Source: Planctomycetota bacterium (GTDB lineage Bacteria; Planctomycetota; PLA2; JAEUHO01). From it: a stretch of 64,000 nt of DNA. Below are positions 21,450 to 29,069 of this stretch, in pieces. The DNA lies in contig JAJDEN010000008.1 of assembly GCA_029259775.1 (NCBI GenBank), positions 1 through 64,000 of the forward strand, given 5' to 3'. Every line of letters starts with the position of its first letter. Position 1 is the stretch's first letter. The translations under genes were made by a program, and so were the position numbers. Below the pieces are notes generated by a model. The model was not told the origin of the DNA. It was given only the letters and a program-made list of their open reading frames with translations, and searched no databases.

Positions 21450-22163
21450 ATGCACCCGACAACAACATCCGGCGCAGCCCGGTCATTCGGTCAGACGGGC
21501 CGTCACGCTGGCCGTCAGTCCGGTTTCTCGTTCATCGAGATCCTGGTGGTCATGGGGATCATTTCCGTGCTCGTGAGCATGGTCGTCGTCCTGATTCCGA
21601 ACATCCAGGAGCAGAGCCGCAAGACCAAGTCCGTTGACAACGTCCGCAGCATGATCATCCTGATGGTCGCGCGGCGCACCGGCAAGATCAGCGGTGGCTA
21701 CCCGCCCTACAACGGCAAGAACTTCGTCCTCTCGCTTGTCGCGACGGGGCAGCTGGATCGCCGCAACCCGCAGAACCTCGAAGTCCTCTTCAGCCCCGGC
21801 GACCAGTCCTACAACATGGAGCGCGTCGACATCGAGCGCTACAAGGACGTCAAGAAGTCGGCGCTGAAGCAGGGCGCTGACTTCCACGAGCTGACGTCCT
21901 ACGCCGGCCGTCGCAACGCCGATCAGGAGCACCTCGTCACCTCCGATCAGGAGAAGATGGGCACGATGCTCATCTGCGACGATGACGATGGCGCCCTCCA
22001 CCACTCCGACGGCCTGGTGACCGGCTGGTCCAACGGTGCGGCCCGCTTCATGGAGTGGGAGGAGTTCGACATGCTCGCGCCGGAGGACCCGGATCACCCC
22101 GAGCCCTTCCTCGGTGACGACACCGAAAACGAGATGCTTCAGCACATGTGGGGTCGCGAGTAG
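21450..22163 (+). CDS. Type IV pilin-like / GspG-like pseudopilin
   Basis: 237-aa protein with a prepilin signal: a 25-residue basic leader ending in Gly, then FSFIEILVVMGIISVLVSM, where Phe is the mature residue 1 and Glu is at +5. The PilD/GspO peptidase that would cleave it is not in the window. The mature part is acidic toward the C-terminus (DDDDGALHHSDG, EDPDHPEPFLGDDTENE), suggesting Ca2+ or cell-surface exposure, but no defined fold is recognised. It is likely a subunit of the system that also uses pilM/N/O/Q and pilT at 37-49 kb. The start is set by GAGGAG seven bases upstream. Confidence 0.85.
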   Translation: MHPTTTSGAARSFGQTGRHAGRQSGFSFIEILVVMGIISVLVSMVVVLIPNIQEQSRKTKSVDNVRSMIILMVARRTGKISGGYPPYNGKNFVLSLVATGQLDRRNPQNLEVLFSPGDQSYNMERVDIERYKDVKKSALKQGADFHELTSYAGRRNADQEHLVTSDQEKMGTMLICDDDDGALHHSDGLVTGWSNGAARFMEWEEFDMLAPEDPDHPEPFLGDDTENEMLQHMWGRE

Positions 22164-22215
22164 GCTCCGGAACGCCCGGGTCGGGCCCCTCAGGCCCAGA
22201 TTCGTGCCTTGTGAG

Positions 22216-22245
22216 GCCCGTTCCCGTCTCGGGAGCGGGCTTCTT
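22216..22245 (+). terminator. Terminator after the pseudopilin gene
   Basis: GCCCGTTCCCG / CGGGAGCGGGC stem of 11 bp (one G-U pair) with a TCT loop, followed by TTCTT. Confidence 0.75.
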
Positions 22246-22319
22246 GCCGTTTGCGGGGGGCTGCGGGTATCTTTCGGCCCGCGTCCGCACGTCTCCGTAT
22301 GTGGAGGGATCCCCAGACC

Positions 22320-23147
22320 ATGAAGACGCTCCTGAACTCCCGTCACGCGACCGCCCTGGGCAGCCTGCTGCTCGTGGCCGTCTTCGTGGCGTTGGCCATC
22401 ACCCCTGCCGCTGCCGAGAAGGAGAGCCGCAAGCGCTGGCGCTTCGAGCACAAGGCGGGGCCCCTGCGCACCGTCATCGTGCGCGGCAGTGGCAAGGCGA
22501 CCGCCTACCACTACATGACCATCGAGGTGACCAACAAGACGAAGTTCGCTCGTCACTGGCACCCGCTGGTCAAGGCGGTCACCGACACCAAGAAGACGTA
22601 CCTGGCCGGCGGCAACAGTGGCGCCCTCAGCGCGATTCGCAAGGCCGAGAAGAACAGCGCCTTGAAGGCGATCGGTACGACCGCAGGCAAGCTCAAGCCC
22701 GGTCAGACGATCAAGACGGTCGCGATCTTCGGCGTGCTCGACCCGCTGTATGACCGCATCAACGTGCAGATCTTCGGTCTCGTCGATCCGATCGCGACCT
22801 ACAAGATCGAGCAGTACGGCGACAAGAGCGGTGACGGCAACGTCGTGCTTGGCGCCAACAGCGTCGTGGTCGACTCCGCGTACTGGGATCACAACCAGGC
22901 CATCCTGAAGCGCCTCAAGAAGGCAGCGAAGGATGCCGGCGGTGACCTGCCGCGTCCGGCGGTCGAGTACCAGGAGGTCCGCGAGGCCCGCTACTGGTCG
23001 ATGGACTTCGAGCGGCTTGGCGATGAGATCCGTTCCGAGGACGACATCATCCGCGCCAAGGGTTCGGGTTGGCTCGTCAAGGGCACGGTCGGCGGTGGCA
23101 AGCCGGGCGACTCCAAGGGCCTGCGCGTCATCTCCACCGAAGGCTAG
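22320..23147 (+). CDS. Exported protein of unknown function
   Basis: 275-aa protein with a clear signal peptide (hydrophobic LGSLLLVAVFVALAI, cleavage expected after TPAAA at about residue 33). The mature part is Lys-rich and begins KESRKRWRFEHKAGPL. A segment YHYMTIEVTNKT followed by LKPGQTIKTVAIFGVLD and INVQIFGLVDP looks like an immunoglobulin-like or DUF-type beta-sandwich for which I have no name. No catalytic motif is seen. The ATG at 22320 lies between two terminators, so the gene is probably a single-gene unit. Confidence 0.72.
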   Translation: MKTLLNSRHATALGSLLLVAVFVALAITPAAAEKESRKRWRFEHKAGPLRTVIVRGSGKATAYHYMTIEVTNKTKFARHWHPLVKAVTDTKKTYLAGGNSGALSAIRKAEKNSALKAIGTTAGKLKPGQTIKTVAIFGVLDPLYDRINVQIFGLVDPIATYKIEQYGDKSGDGNVVLGANSVVVDSAYWDHNQAILKRLKKAAKDAGGDLPRPAVEYQEVREARYWSMDFERLGDEIRSEDDIIRAKGSGWLVKGTVGGGKPGDSKGLRVISTEG

Positions 23148-23166
23148 TCGCACATCAGCATCAACG

Positions 23167-23206
23167 AGGCCCGCGCGCTGCAAGGCACGCGGGCCTTGTT
23201 CGTTTT
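23167..23206 (+). terminator. Terminator after the exported protein
   Basis: Stem AGGCCCGCG / CGCGGGCCT (9 bp, 12-base loop) followed by the T-rich TTGTTCGTTTT. A standard intrinsic terminator. Confidence 0.8.
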
Positions 23207-23240
23207 GCGCTGCTTCTCTTTCCCGCGGCGAGCCCACCTC

Positions 23241-23336
23241 CAACGGGAGCCTGGTTCGATTCTGTCACATTGGTCCTGTTGCCTTCTCAATGCGGGCGCG
23301 TCCTCCAATGTGACGGAATCGCGAACCTGGCTCCGT
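23241..23336. repeat. Imperfect inverted repeat element
   Basis: Left arm 23241-23273 and right arm 23305-23336 are inverted copies: CCAATGTGACAGAATCG plus AACCAGGCTCCCGTT (left, complemented) against CCAATGTGACGGAATCG plus CGAACCTGGCTCCGTAT. They are separated by 31 bases. A third, partial copy (GCGATCCCGAACCGGGCTCC) lies at 23376-23395. No transposase or coding sense; it resembles a small palindromic mobile or structural element. Confidence 0.6.
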
Positions 23337-23462
23337 ATCCGGCGTGAGGCTTTCGCGGGTCGATCGCTGGCGGTGCGATCCCGAACCGGGCTCCGTGTCA
23401 GTGCACGTGGCAGGCCAGGGGACGTGGGGGGGCAACGTCAAAGTCAAAGTGCCGAAGATGAT

Positions 23463-23504
23463 GTAGGGGCGCCCCTCGTGGTCGGGCGAGAGCCTCGCAG
23501 GCGC
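23463..23504 (+). repeat. Dispersed palindromic intergenic repeat, copy C
   Basis: GTAGGGGCGCCCCTCGTGG followed by TCGGGCGAG and CTCGCAGGCGCGTG. It aligns over about 45 bases with copy D 103 bases downstream, and a third fragment GTAGGGGCAGCC is at 23712-23723. Confidence 0.6.
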
Positions 23505-23558
<54 letters not shown>

Positions 23559-23565
23559 AGAGCGC

Positions 23566-23610
23566 GTAGGGACGACCCCTGTGGTCGCCCACGAACCTCA
23601 CGGGCGCGTG
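23566..23610 (+). repeat. Dispersed palindromic intergenic repeat, copy D
   Basis: GTAGGGACGACCCCTGTGG followed by TCGCCCACG and CTCACGGGCGCGTG. The arms GGG(A)CGACC and GGTCG(C)CC can pair. The rest of the gap up to dnaE (23611-23797) shows only GC-rich sequence with GTG-rich runs and a GGGCTAGGGCTAGG tract, and no gene. Confidence 0.6.
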
Positions 23611-23797
23611 CGCGTGAGAGGTGGTGCGAGGTCGTGCTCGTGCTGTTCGTGCGAGTGCGGGTGCGCGCGTGGGCGTGGGAGGTGGCGTGGGCGTGGGAGT
23701 GTCCAGGGACCCGTAGGGGCAGCCTGAGCAACGGCAAAGCCGGAGCGGTTGGCTGCCCATCGGAGGGCAAGGGCGAGGGCTAGGGCTAGGGGGGGGG

Positions 23798-26700
23798 CTA
23801 CGGACTCTTCGACAGGAACTCGGCGTGCTCGACCTCAGGCAGCGCGCCCAGGCTGTCGAGCAAGGCCTCCGACGGCTCCACCGACCACCCCGGGCCAGCC
23901 TTCACGCGCGCCAGCGTCTGCGGCTCCGGCGCGAACTCGAGCACGAGGGGCAGCGAGCCCGTCGCCTGTGCCACCGCCAACTTGAGCCGCGCCAGCACGT
24001 CCGTCGACGTCGTCGCGAGCTTCACCAACACACCCTGGGCCAGCACCCGCGACGCCTCGTCCACCGGGACGACCCGATCGACGTGGATGGACGGCGTGTC
24101 GCGCGAGTGGTCGACCTTGCCGTCGAGCAGGACGATGGCGTCCGGCTGGAGCAACTCGGCCAAGTCGGCGTAGGTGCGGGCGAAGACCACGCACTCGACC
24201 GTGCCGGAGAAGTCCTCGAGCTCGAAGAAGCACATGCGCCGGCCTTCGTTCCGGCCCTTGCGAACGATCGAGGTCCTGAGCGCCCGGATCATGCCGCCCA
24301 GCCGGACCTCGGCGCGGTCCGCGACGTCGCCCAGCTCGGCCGTGCGCGCGGAGGCCAGGATGCGCAGACGGCGCTCGTGCTTCGCGAGCGGATGGCTCGT
24401 GGCATAGAACCCGATGGCCTCACGCTCCCACGTGAGCAGGTCGCGCTCCGGCCACTCGGGCTCGTCCGGGTAGTCCGGTGCGGCGCCTTCGTCCACGATC
24501 GCCTCGCCGAAGAGCCCCAACTGGCCTGAACTCCGGTCCGCCGCGGCGGACTGGCCGAGGGACAGGGCTCGATCGAGCACGGCCGCGATCTGCGAGCGGC
24601 GCGCCCCCGTGGAGTCGAGGGCACATCCGCGCACGAGCGACTCGAGCGTGGAGCGGTTGACCTTGCCGAGGTCCACGCGCTCGCAGAGGTCGAAGACCGT
24701 CGGGTAGGGGCCACCCGGGACGTCGTCGGTCGCCTCGCGGGCCGCGACGATGCCGTCGGCCGCCGCACGGCCGACGCCCTTGATGGCCGACAGCCCGAAG
24801 CGCACATTCTCGCCCTCGACCGAGAACTCGGTCTCGGACTTCGACACGTCGGGCGGCAGGATGTCGATGCCCAGCCGCCGCGCCTCCTCGATGTACTCCG
24901 TGATCTTGCCCATGTCGGCCATTTCGCACGTGAGCAGGGCGGCCATGAACTCGCGCGGGTAGTGACGCTTCAAGAAGGCGGTCTGGTACGTGATCAGCCC
25001 GTACGCCACGGTGTGGCTCTTGTTGAAGCCGTAGCCGGCGAAGTGCTCGAGCTGGTTCCAGATCTCCGTCGCGTCGGGCTCCGCCATGCCGTTCTTGGCG
25101 CAGCCGTCGACGAACAGCTTGCGGAACTTCGCCAAGAGCTCGGGCTTCTTCTTGCCCATGGCCTTTCGGAGGTTGTCCGCGTCGGACATGCTGAAGCCGG
25201 CCAGGACGTTGGTGATGCGCATCACCTGCTCCTGGTAGACGACGACGCCGAGGGTCTCCTCGAGGATCGGCTCGAGCGACGCGTGGGCGTACGTGACCTC
25301 CTCGCGGCCCTTCGTGCGTTCGATGTACATGTCGACCATGCCGGAGCCCATCGGCCCCGGTCGGTAGAGCGCGACGATCGTGCCCAGCTGGTCGAAGTTC
25401 GTCGGCTCGATCTTCTTGAGCAGATCACGCATGCCGGAGCTCTCGACCTGGAAGACACCGAGCGCATCGCCGGCGGCCAGCATCTTGTAGGTCGCCTCGT
25501 CGTCGAGGGGCAGCGTGTCGATGTCGGGCGGCTCGAGACCGCTGCGCCGGATGTTCTTGAGTGCCTTGTCGATGATGGTCAGCGTGCGCAGTCCGAGGAA
25601 GTCCATCTTGAGGAGACCGATCTCCTCCAGGATGTCCATCGGGTACTGCGTCGTGATGTCGTCGCCGACCTTGTAGAGCGGCACGAACTGCTCGAGCGGA
25701 CCGTTCGCCACGACGACGCCGGCCGCGTGCTTGCCGGCGTTGCGGTTCATGCCCTCGAGCTTCAGGGCCGTGTCGACGAGCCTGCGGTACTCCGGGTTCT
25801 CGCTGATCGAGCGGCGCAGGTCGGGATCGGCCTCCAGCGCACCCTTCAGCGTCGCCTTGGGGCCGTTGGGCACCTGCTTGGCAAGGCGGTCCACCTCGCC
25901 GAGCGGCACCTCGAGGACGCGGCCGACGTCGCGGATGACGGCGCGCGCCGCCAGGCGCCCGAAGGTGATGATCTGCGATACGCAGTCCGCCCCGCCGTAC
26001 TTCTCCTGCACGTAGCGAATGACCTCTTCGCGGCCGTCGCGGCAGAAGTCGATGTCGATGTCCGGCATCGAGATGCGGCCCGGGTTGAGGAACCGCTCGA
26101 AGATGAGGTTCCACTTCAGCGGGTCGACGTTCGTGATGCCGAGGCAGTAGGCCACGATCGAGCCTGCGGCGCTGCCTCGTCCGGGGCCGACCGGGATCTC
26201 TCGCTCGCGCGCGAAGCGCATGAAGTCCCAGGTGACGAGGAAGTAGGAGATGAAGCCCATCTCCTCGATGACGCGCTCCTCGTACGCCAGGCGCTCGACC
26301 ACGGCGTCGGACAGCGTGCTGCCGTAGCGGTCCCGCGCGCCCTTCTGCAGGAGGTCGTGGAAGTAGTCCTTGGGCGCTTGGCCGTTCGGCGGCTCGAAGT
26401 GGGGGAGGTGGTGCTTGCCCAGGTCGAGTTCGAGCGTGCAGCGGTCCGCGACCTCGACCGTGTTGTGGCAGGCGTACTCGACGTCCTTGAACGTCTCGTA
26501 CATGTGGTCCGTATCGCGGAAGCAGAGCTTGCCGGCGTGCTTGAGCTTGTTGTCGCGCAGGACCCGGCCCATGCCGATGCAGGTCTTCACCTCATGCGCT
26601 TCGCTGTCGTCGGGGTCGACGTAGTGGATGTCTTGCGAGGCCACGACGGGGATCCCCGTCTCCTTGGCGATCTGGAGGATCAGCTGGTTGACCGGCTCCT

Positions 26701-27244
26701 GCCCCTCGGTCCCGTTGCGCTGGATCTCCAGGTAGTAGCGGTCGCCGAAGATGTCGCGCATCTCCATCGCCGCTGCGGTCGCGCGCGCAAGGTCGTCATG
26801 ACGTGCGTAGTAGGGCACTTCGCCGGACAGGCAGGCGGACTGGCAGATCAAGCCCTCGCCGTGCGCCGCGAGGAGTTCCTTGTCCATCCGCGGGACGTAG
26901 TAGAAGCCCTCGGTGAAGGAGCGGGTCGAGAGCTTCAGCAGGTTGCGGTAGCCCGTCTCGTTCTGGGCCATCAGGATCAGGTGATGCGCGGCGACGGGAT
27001 TCTTCTGCCGGTCGAAGCGCGAGTGCGGCGCCACGTAGGCCTCGATGCCGATGATCGGCTTGATCCCCGCCTTGCGGGCCTTCTTGTAGAAGTCGACCGC
27101 GCCGCACATGTTGCCGTGGTCGGTCAGGGCCAGGGCGGGTTGCTCGCAGCGGACCGCCGCGGCGACCAGATCGGCCACCTTGGCCGCTCCGTCGATGAGG
27201 CTGTAGTCGCTGTGAACGTGGGTGTGGACGAACTGTCGGGCCAT
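23798..27244 (-). CDS. dnaE: DNA polymerase III alpha subunit
   Basis: Replicative polymerase catalytic subunit, 1148 aa, DnaE1-type length. An N-terminal PHP domain (FVHTHVHSDYSLIDGA, LTDHGNMCGAVDF) precedes the palm with the catalytic Asp triad region GRISMPDIDIDFCRDGREEV (about 385-405), GPGRGSAAGSIVAY, finger motifs (KMDFLGLRTLTIID, YRPGPMGSGMVDMY), a helix-hairpin-helix region (FGLSAIKGVGRAAADGIV), and a C-terminal OB fold (VRLGGMIRALRTSI). The ATG at 27244 begins MARQFVHTH directly before the PHP domain; the upstream ATG adds ten unrelated residues. No intein or split is seen. Confidence 0.98.
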   Translation of the reverse strand: MARQFVHTHVHSDYSLIDGAAKVADLVAAAVRCEQPALALTDHGNMCGAVDFYKKARKAGIKPIIGIEAYVAPHSRFDRQKNPVAAHHLILMAQNETGYRNLLKLSTRSFTEGFYYVPRMDKELLAAHGEGLICQSACLSGEVPYYARHDDLARATAAAMEMRDIFGDRYYLEIQRNGTEGQEPVNQLILQIAKETGIPVVASQDIHYVDPDDSEAHEVKTCIGMGRVLRDNKLKHAGKLCFRDTDHMYETFKDVEYACHNTVEVADRCTLELDLGKHHLPHFEPPNGQAPKDYFHDLLQKGARDRYGSTLSDAVVERLAYEERVIEEMGFISYFLVTWDFMRFAREREIPVGPGRGSAAGSIVAYCLGITNVDPLKWNLIFERFLNPGRISMPDIDIDFCRDGREEVIRYVQEKYGGADCVSQIITFGRLAARAVIRDVGRVLEVPLGEVDRLAKQVPNGPKATLKGALEADPDLRRSISENPEYRRLVDTALKLEGMNRNAGKHAAGVVVANGPLEQFVPLYKVGDDITTQYPMDILEEIGLLKMDFLGLRTLTIIDKALKNIRRSGLEPPDIDTLPLDDEATYKMLAAGDALGVFQVESSGMRDLLKKIEPTNFDQLGTIVALYRPGPMGSGMVDMYIERTKGREEVTYAHASLEPILEETLGVVVYQEQVMRITNVLAGFSMSDADNLRKAMGKKKPELLAKFRKLFVDGCAKNGMAEPDATEIWNQLEHFAGYGFNKSHTVAYGLITYQTAFLKRHYPREFMAALLTCEMADMGKITEYIEEARRLGIDILPPDVSKSETEFSVEGENVRFGLSAIKGVGRAAADGIVAAREATDDVPGGPYPTVFDLCERVDLGKVNRSTLESLVRGCALDSTGARRSQIAAVLDRALSLGQSAAADRSSGQLGLFGEAIVDEGAAPDYPDEPEWPERDLLTWEREAIGFYATSHPLAKHERRLRILASARTAELGDVADRAEVRLGGMIRALRTSIVRKGRNEGRRMCFFELEDFSGTVECVVFARTYADLAELLQPDAIVLLDGKVDHSRDTPSIHVDRVVPVDEASRVLAQGVLVKLATTSTDVLARLKLAVAQATGSLPLVLEFAPEPQTLARVKAGPGWSVEPSEALLDSLGALPEVEHAEFLSKSP

Positions 27245-27342
27245 CCTGCGAATCGTAGGGACGTGGGCGGACACGTCCGGGGGTCGATCCGGCTCTGGCG
27301 CATGTCACCGTCCGATGACCGAAGCGGCCTATCTTCCCGGCC

Positions 27343-28239
27343 ATGCGGCGCCATCCCCCCTACATCCTGCTGTTCTCCTTCGCCCTCATCCTCTCGCTCA
27401 CCCTCGGAGGCTGTTCGGGCGACGAGGCGAGTTCCTCCTCCGGGCGGAACGATGCCTCCGGCGAGGACGGCCCCTCTACCGGAGACCAGGACCGGATCCA
27501 GGTGGGGGACGCGCGCAACGTCGACGTCAGTTCCCTGAGCCGGCTCGAGCGCCAGGAGATCGAGCGCGCGTGGCAGCAGTTCGTGACCCGCAGCCCCCTC
27601 TGGCCCGTCACGCTGCGGGCCATCGTCCAGCGCGGCGGCGCGGGGCCCTACGTCATCTCGGAGAACCTGTTCCGGCACTTCTTCACGGCGTCGATCTACA
27701 GCAAGAAGAGCGAGATCCGCCGCGTCGCCCAGAGCGCGGCCCTCATCGGCGAGCCGGCGGTGGCCTACTTCGCCAAGCCCCTGGTCGAGGATCTCGTGCC
27801 GCTCGGCAAGGCCGTCGTCGCCAACGTCCCGGATCCCAACGACCCCAAGGCCCGCATCAGGAAGACGTTCCACCACTTCCAGATCGACGACTTCACCCGC
27901 CGCGACGCCGCGATGGTGCTCAGCAAGATCGGCCCGCCCGCCGTGCCGACCCTGGCCTCGCGCGAGTTGCTGCATGCGGCCCGCCCGTCAGGCCGCCGCT
28001 ACGCGGCGTTCGCCCTCGGCAAGATCGCCGACAACGCTGCCGTCGACGCCCTGGCCGGCTACATGGCTTCCTCCGCGCACTGGCAGGACCGCGCGGCCGC
28101 CGCCCAGGCCCTCGGTGCCGCGCTGCGCAAGAACCGCGCGGCGCGCCCCGTTCTCGAGCAGGCGCTGCAGGATCCCGACGAGTTCGTGCGCAAGAAGGCC
28201 GACCAGGCGCTCGCCGGCAAGACGAAGCTGCCCTTCTAG
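27343..28239 (+). CDS. HEAT-repeat lipoprotein
   Basis: 298-aa lipoprotein: signal ILLFSFALILSLTLGGC with the lipobox Cys, a Ser/Gly-rich tether (SGDEASSSSGRNDASGEDG), and an alpha-solenoid of HEAT/PBS-lyase-type repeats, best seen as RRVAQSAALIGEPAVAYFAK, MVLSKIGPPAVPTLASRELL, RRYAAFALGKIADNAAVDAL and DRAAAAQALGAALRKNRAA. Such repeats usually hold partner proteins. No enzyme domain is seen. Divergently placed from dnaE across a 98-bp gap. Confidence 0.82.
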   Translation: MRRHPPYILLFSFALILSLTLGGCSGDEASSSSGRNDASGEDGPSTGDQDRIQVGDARNVDVSSLSRLERQEIERAWQQFVTRSPLWPVTLRAIVQRGGAGPYVISENLFRHFFTASIYSKKSEIRRVAQSAALIGEPAVAYFAKPLVEDLVPLGKAVVANVPDPNDPKARIRKTFHHFQIDDFTRRDAAMVLSKIGPPAVPTLASRELLHAARPSGRRYAAFALGKIADNAAVDALAGYMASSAHWQDRAAAAQALGAALRKNRAARPVLEQALQDPDEFVRKKADQALAGKTKLPF

Positions 28240-28322
28240 GTGCCATCCGATGGCCCGCGCCGTGAGGTCGGATCGAGGCCTTTGTGGGCGGGGAAGTCCG
28301 ACCGGGCGGGTATAGAGACGCC

Positions 28323-28889
28323 ATGGCCGTCTGGAAAGTGCAACGACTGGCGCGCGTGAGCGCCGCGACGGGGGAGCCCTTCCCGCCCGACACCGAGATC
28401 GTGACCGCCCTCTTCGGCGAAGAGGAGGAGGCGGGCGAGGACAAGGTGCGGGGCAGCGGCTTCGTGCGGAAGGACTTCCTCGTCGAGGAGGCCACCGACG
28501 AGCGCCTGGCGGGGGCCTTCTGCGTCTGGCACACGCGCAGCGCCCCGGCCAAGGAAGAGGGCGAGAAGCGCTTCGACCTGGGCATGGCGCGCGAGTTCCT
28601 GGAGCGGCTGCTGGCCGAAGGCCGCGAGGACCGCGGCTCCGTCTGCTTGACGCTGGCGCTGCTGCTGGCCCGCAAGCGCCGGCTGACGATCGTGGATCAG
28701 GACGCCGACACGCTCACGGCCCACTGGCCCAAGAGCAAGGACCTCTTCAAGGTCCCCGCCCCGACCGTGTCCGACGCTGAAGCCGAGACGCTCCAACAGG
28801 AGATGATGCGGCTGTTCCACATGGACGTCCCCGAGCCTGCGCCCGAGCCCGCCTCGGACACGGACACGGACCCGGGCCACCCCGAGTGA
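28323..28889 (+). CDS. Conserved hypothetical protein, planctomycete-like
   Basis: 188-aa soluble protein of unknown function. The N-terminal part (ARVSAATGEPFPPDTEIVTAL, GSGFVRKDFLVEEA, FCVWHTRSAPAKEE) and the central helix EDRGSVCLTLALLLARKRRL recall a family I know from Planctomycetes, in which the first segment usually carries a Cys near TG; that Cys is absent here. The C-terminus ends in a Pro/Glu tail and a DTDTD tract made from the GACACG hexamer repeat. The start is the ATG at 28323. Confidence 0.65.
   Translation: MAVWKVQRLARVSAATGEPFPPDTEIVTALFGEEEEAGEDKVRGSGFVRKDFLVEEATDERLAGAFCVWHTRSAPAKEEGEKRFDLGMAREFLERLLAEGREDRGSVCLTLALLLARKRRLTIVDQDADTLTAHWPKSKDLFKVPAPTVSDAEAETLQQEMMRLFHMDVPEPAPEPASDTDTDPGHPE
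28857..28874 (+). repeat. Short GACACG repeat in coding sequence
   Basis: GACACGGACACGGACCCG, three units of the hexamer, read as DTDTDP at the C-terminus of the preceding gene. Confidence 0.6.
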
Positions 28890-29069
28890 CGGGCGGCGGC
28901 TACGCCGCCGCCACGTCTCGCGGGTCCCGGCCCGACCCGCTTGGGGTCGTCCGGCTCCGATGCGCGAGCTCCGCTCGCGCGTAGCAGGAAGTCCACCAGG
29001 TATCCGGGGTCGGTTCACCCCTCGCACGCCTGCCTCGGGTAGGGGGCAGCCCCCGCTACACTCGCCCGC

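Noticed and set aside
24962..27538. 858-aa plus-strand open frame antisense to dnaE
   Set aside because: Shadow frame of a certain gene; no recognisable motif.
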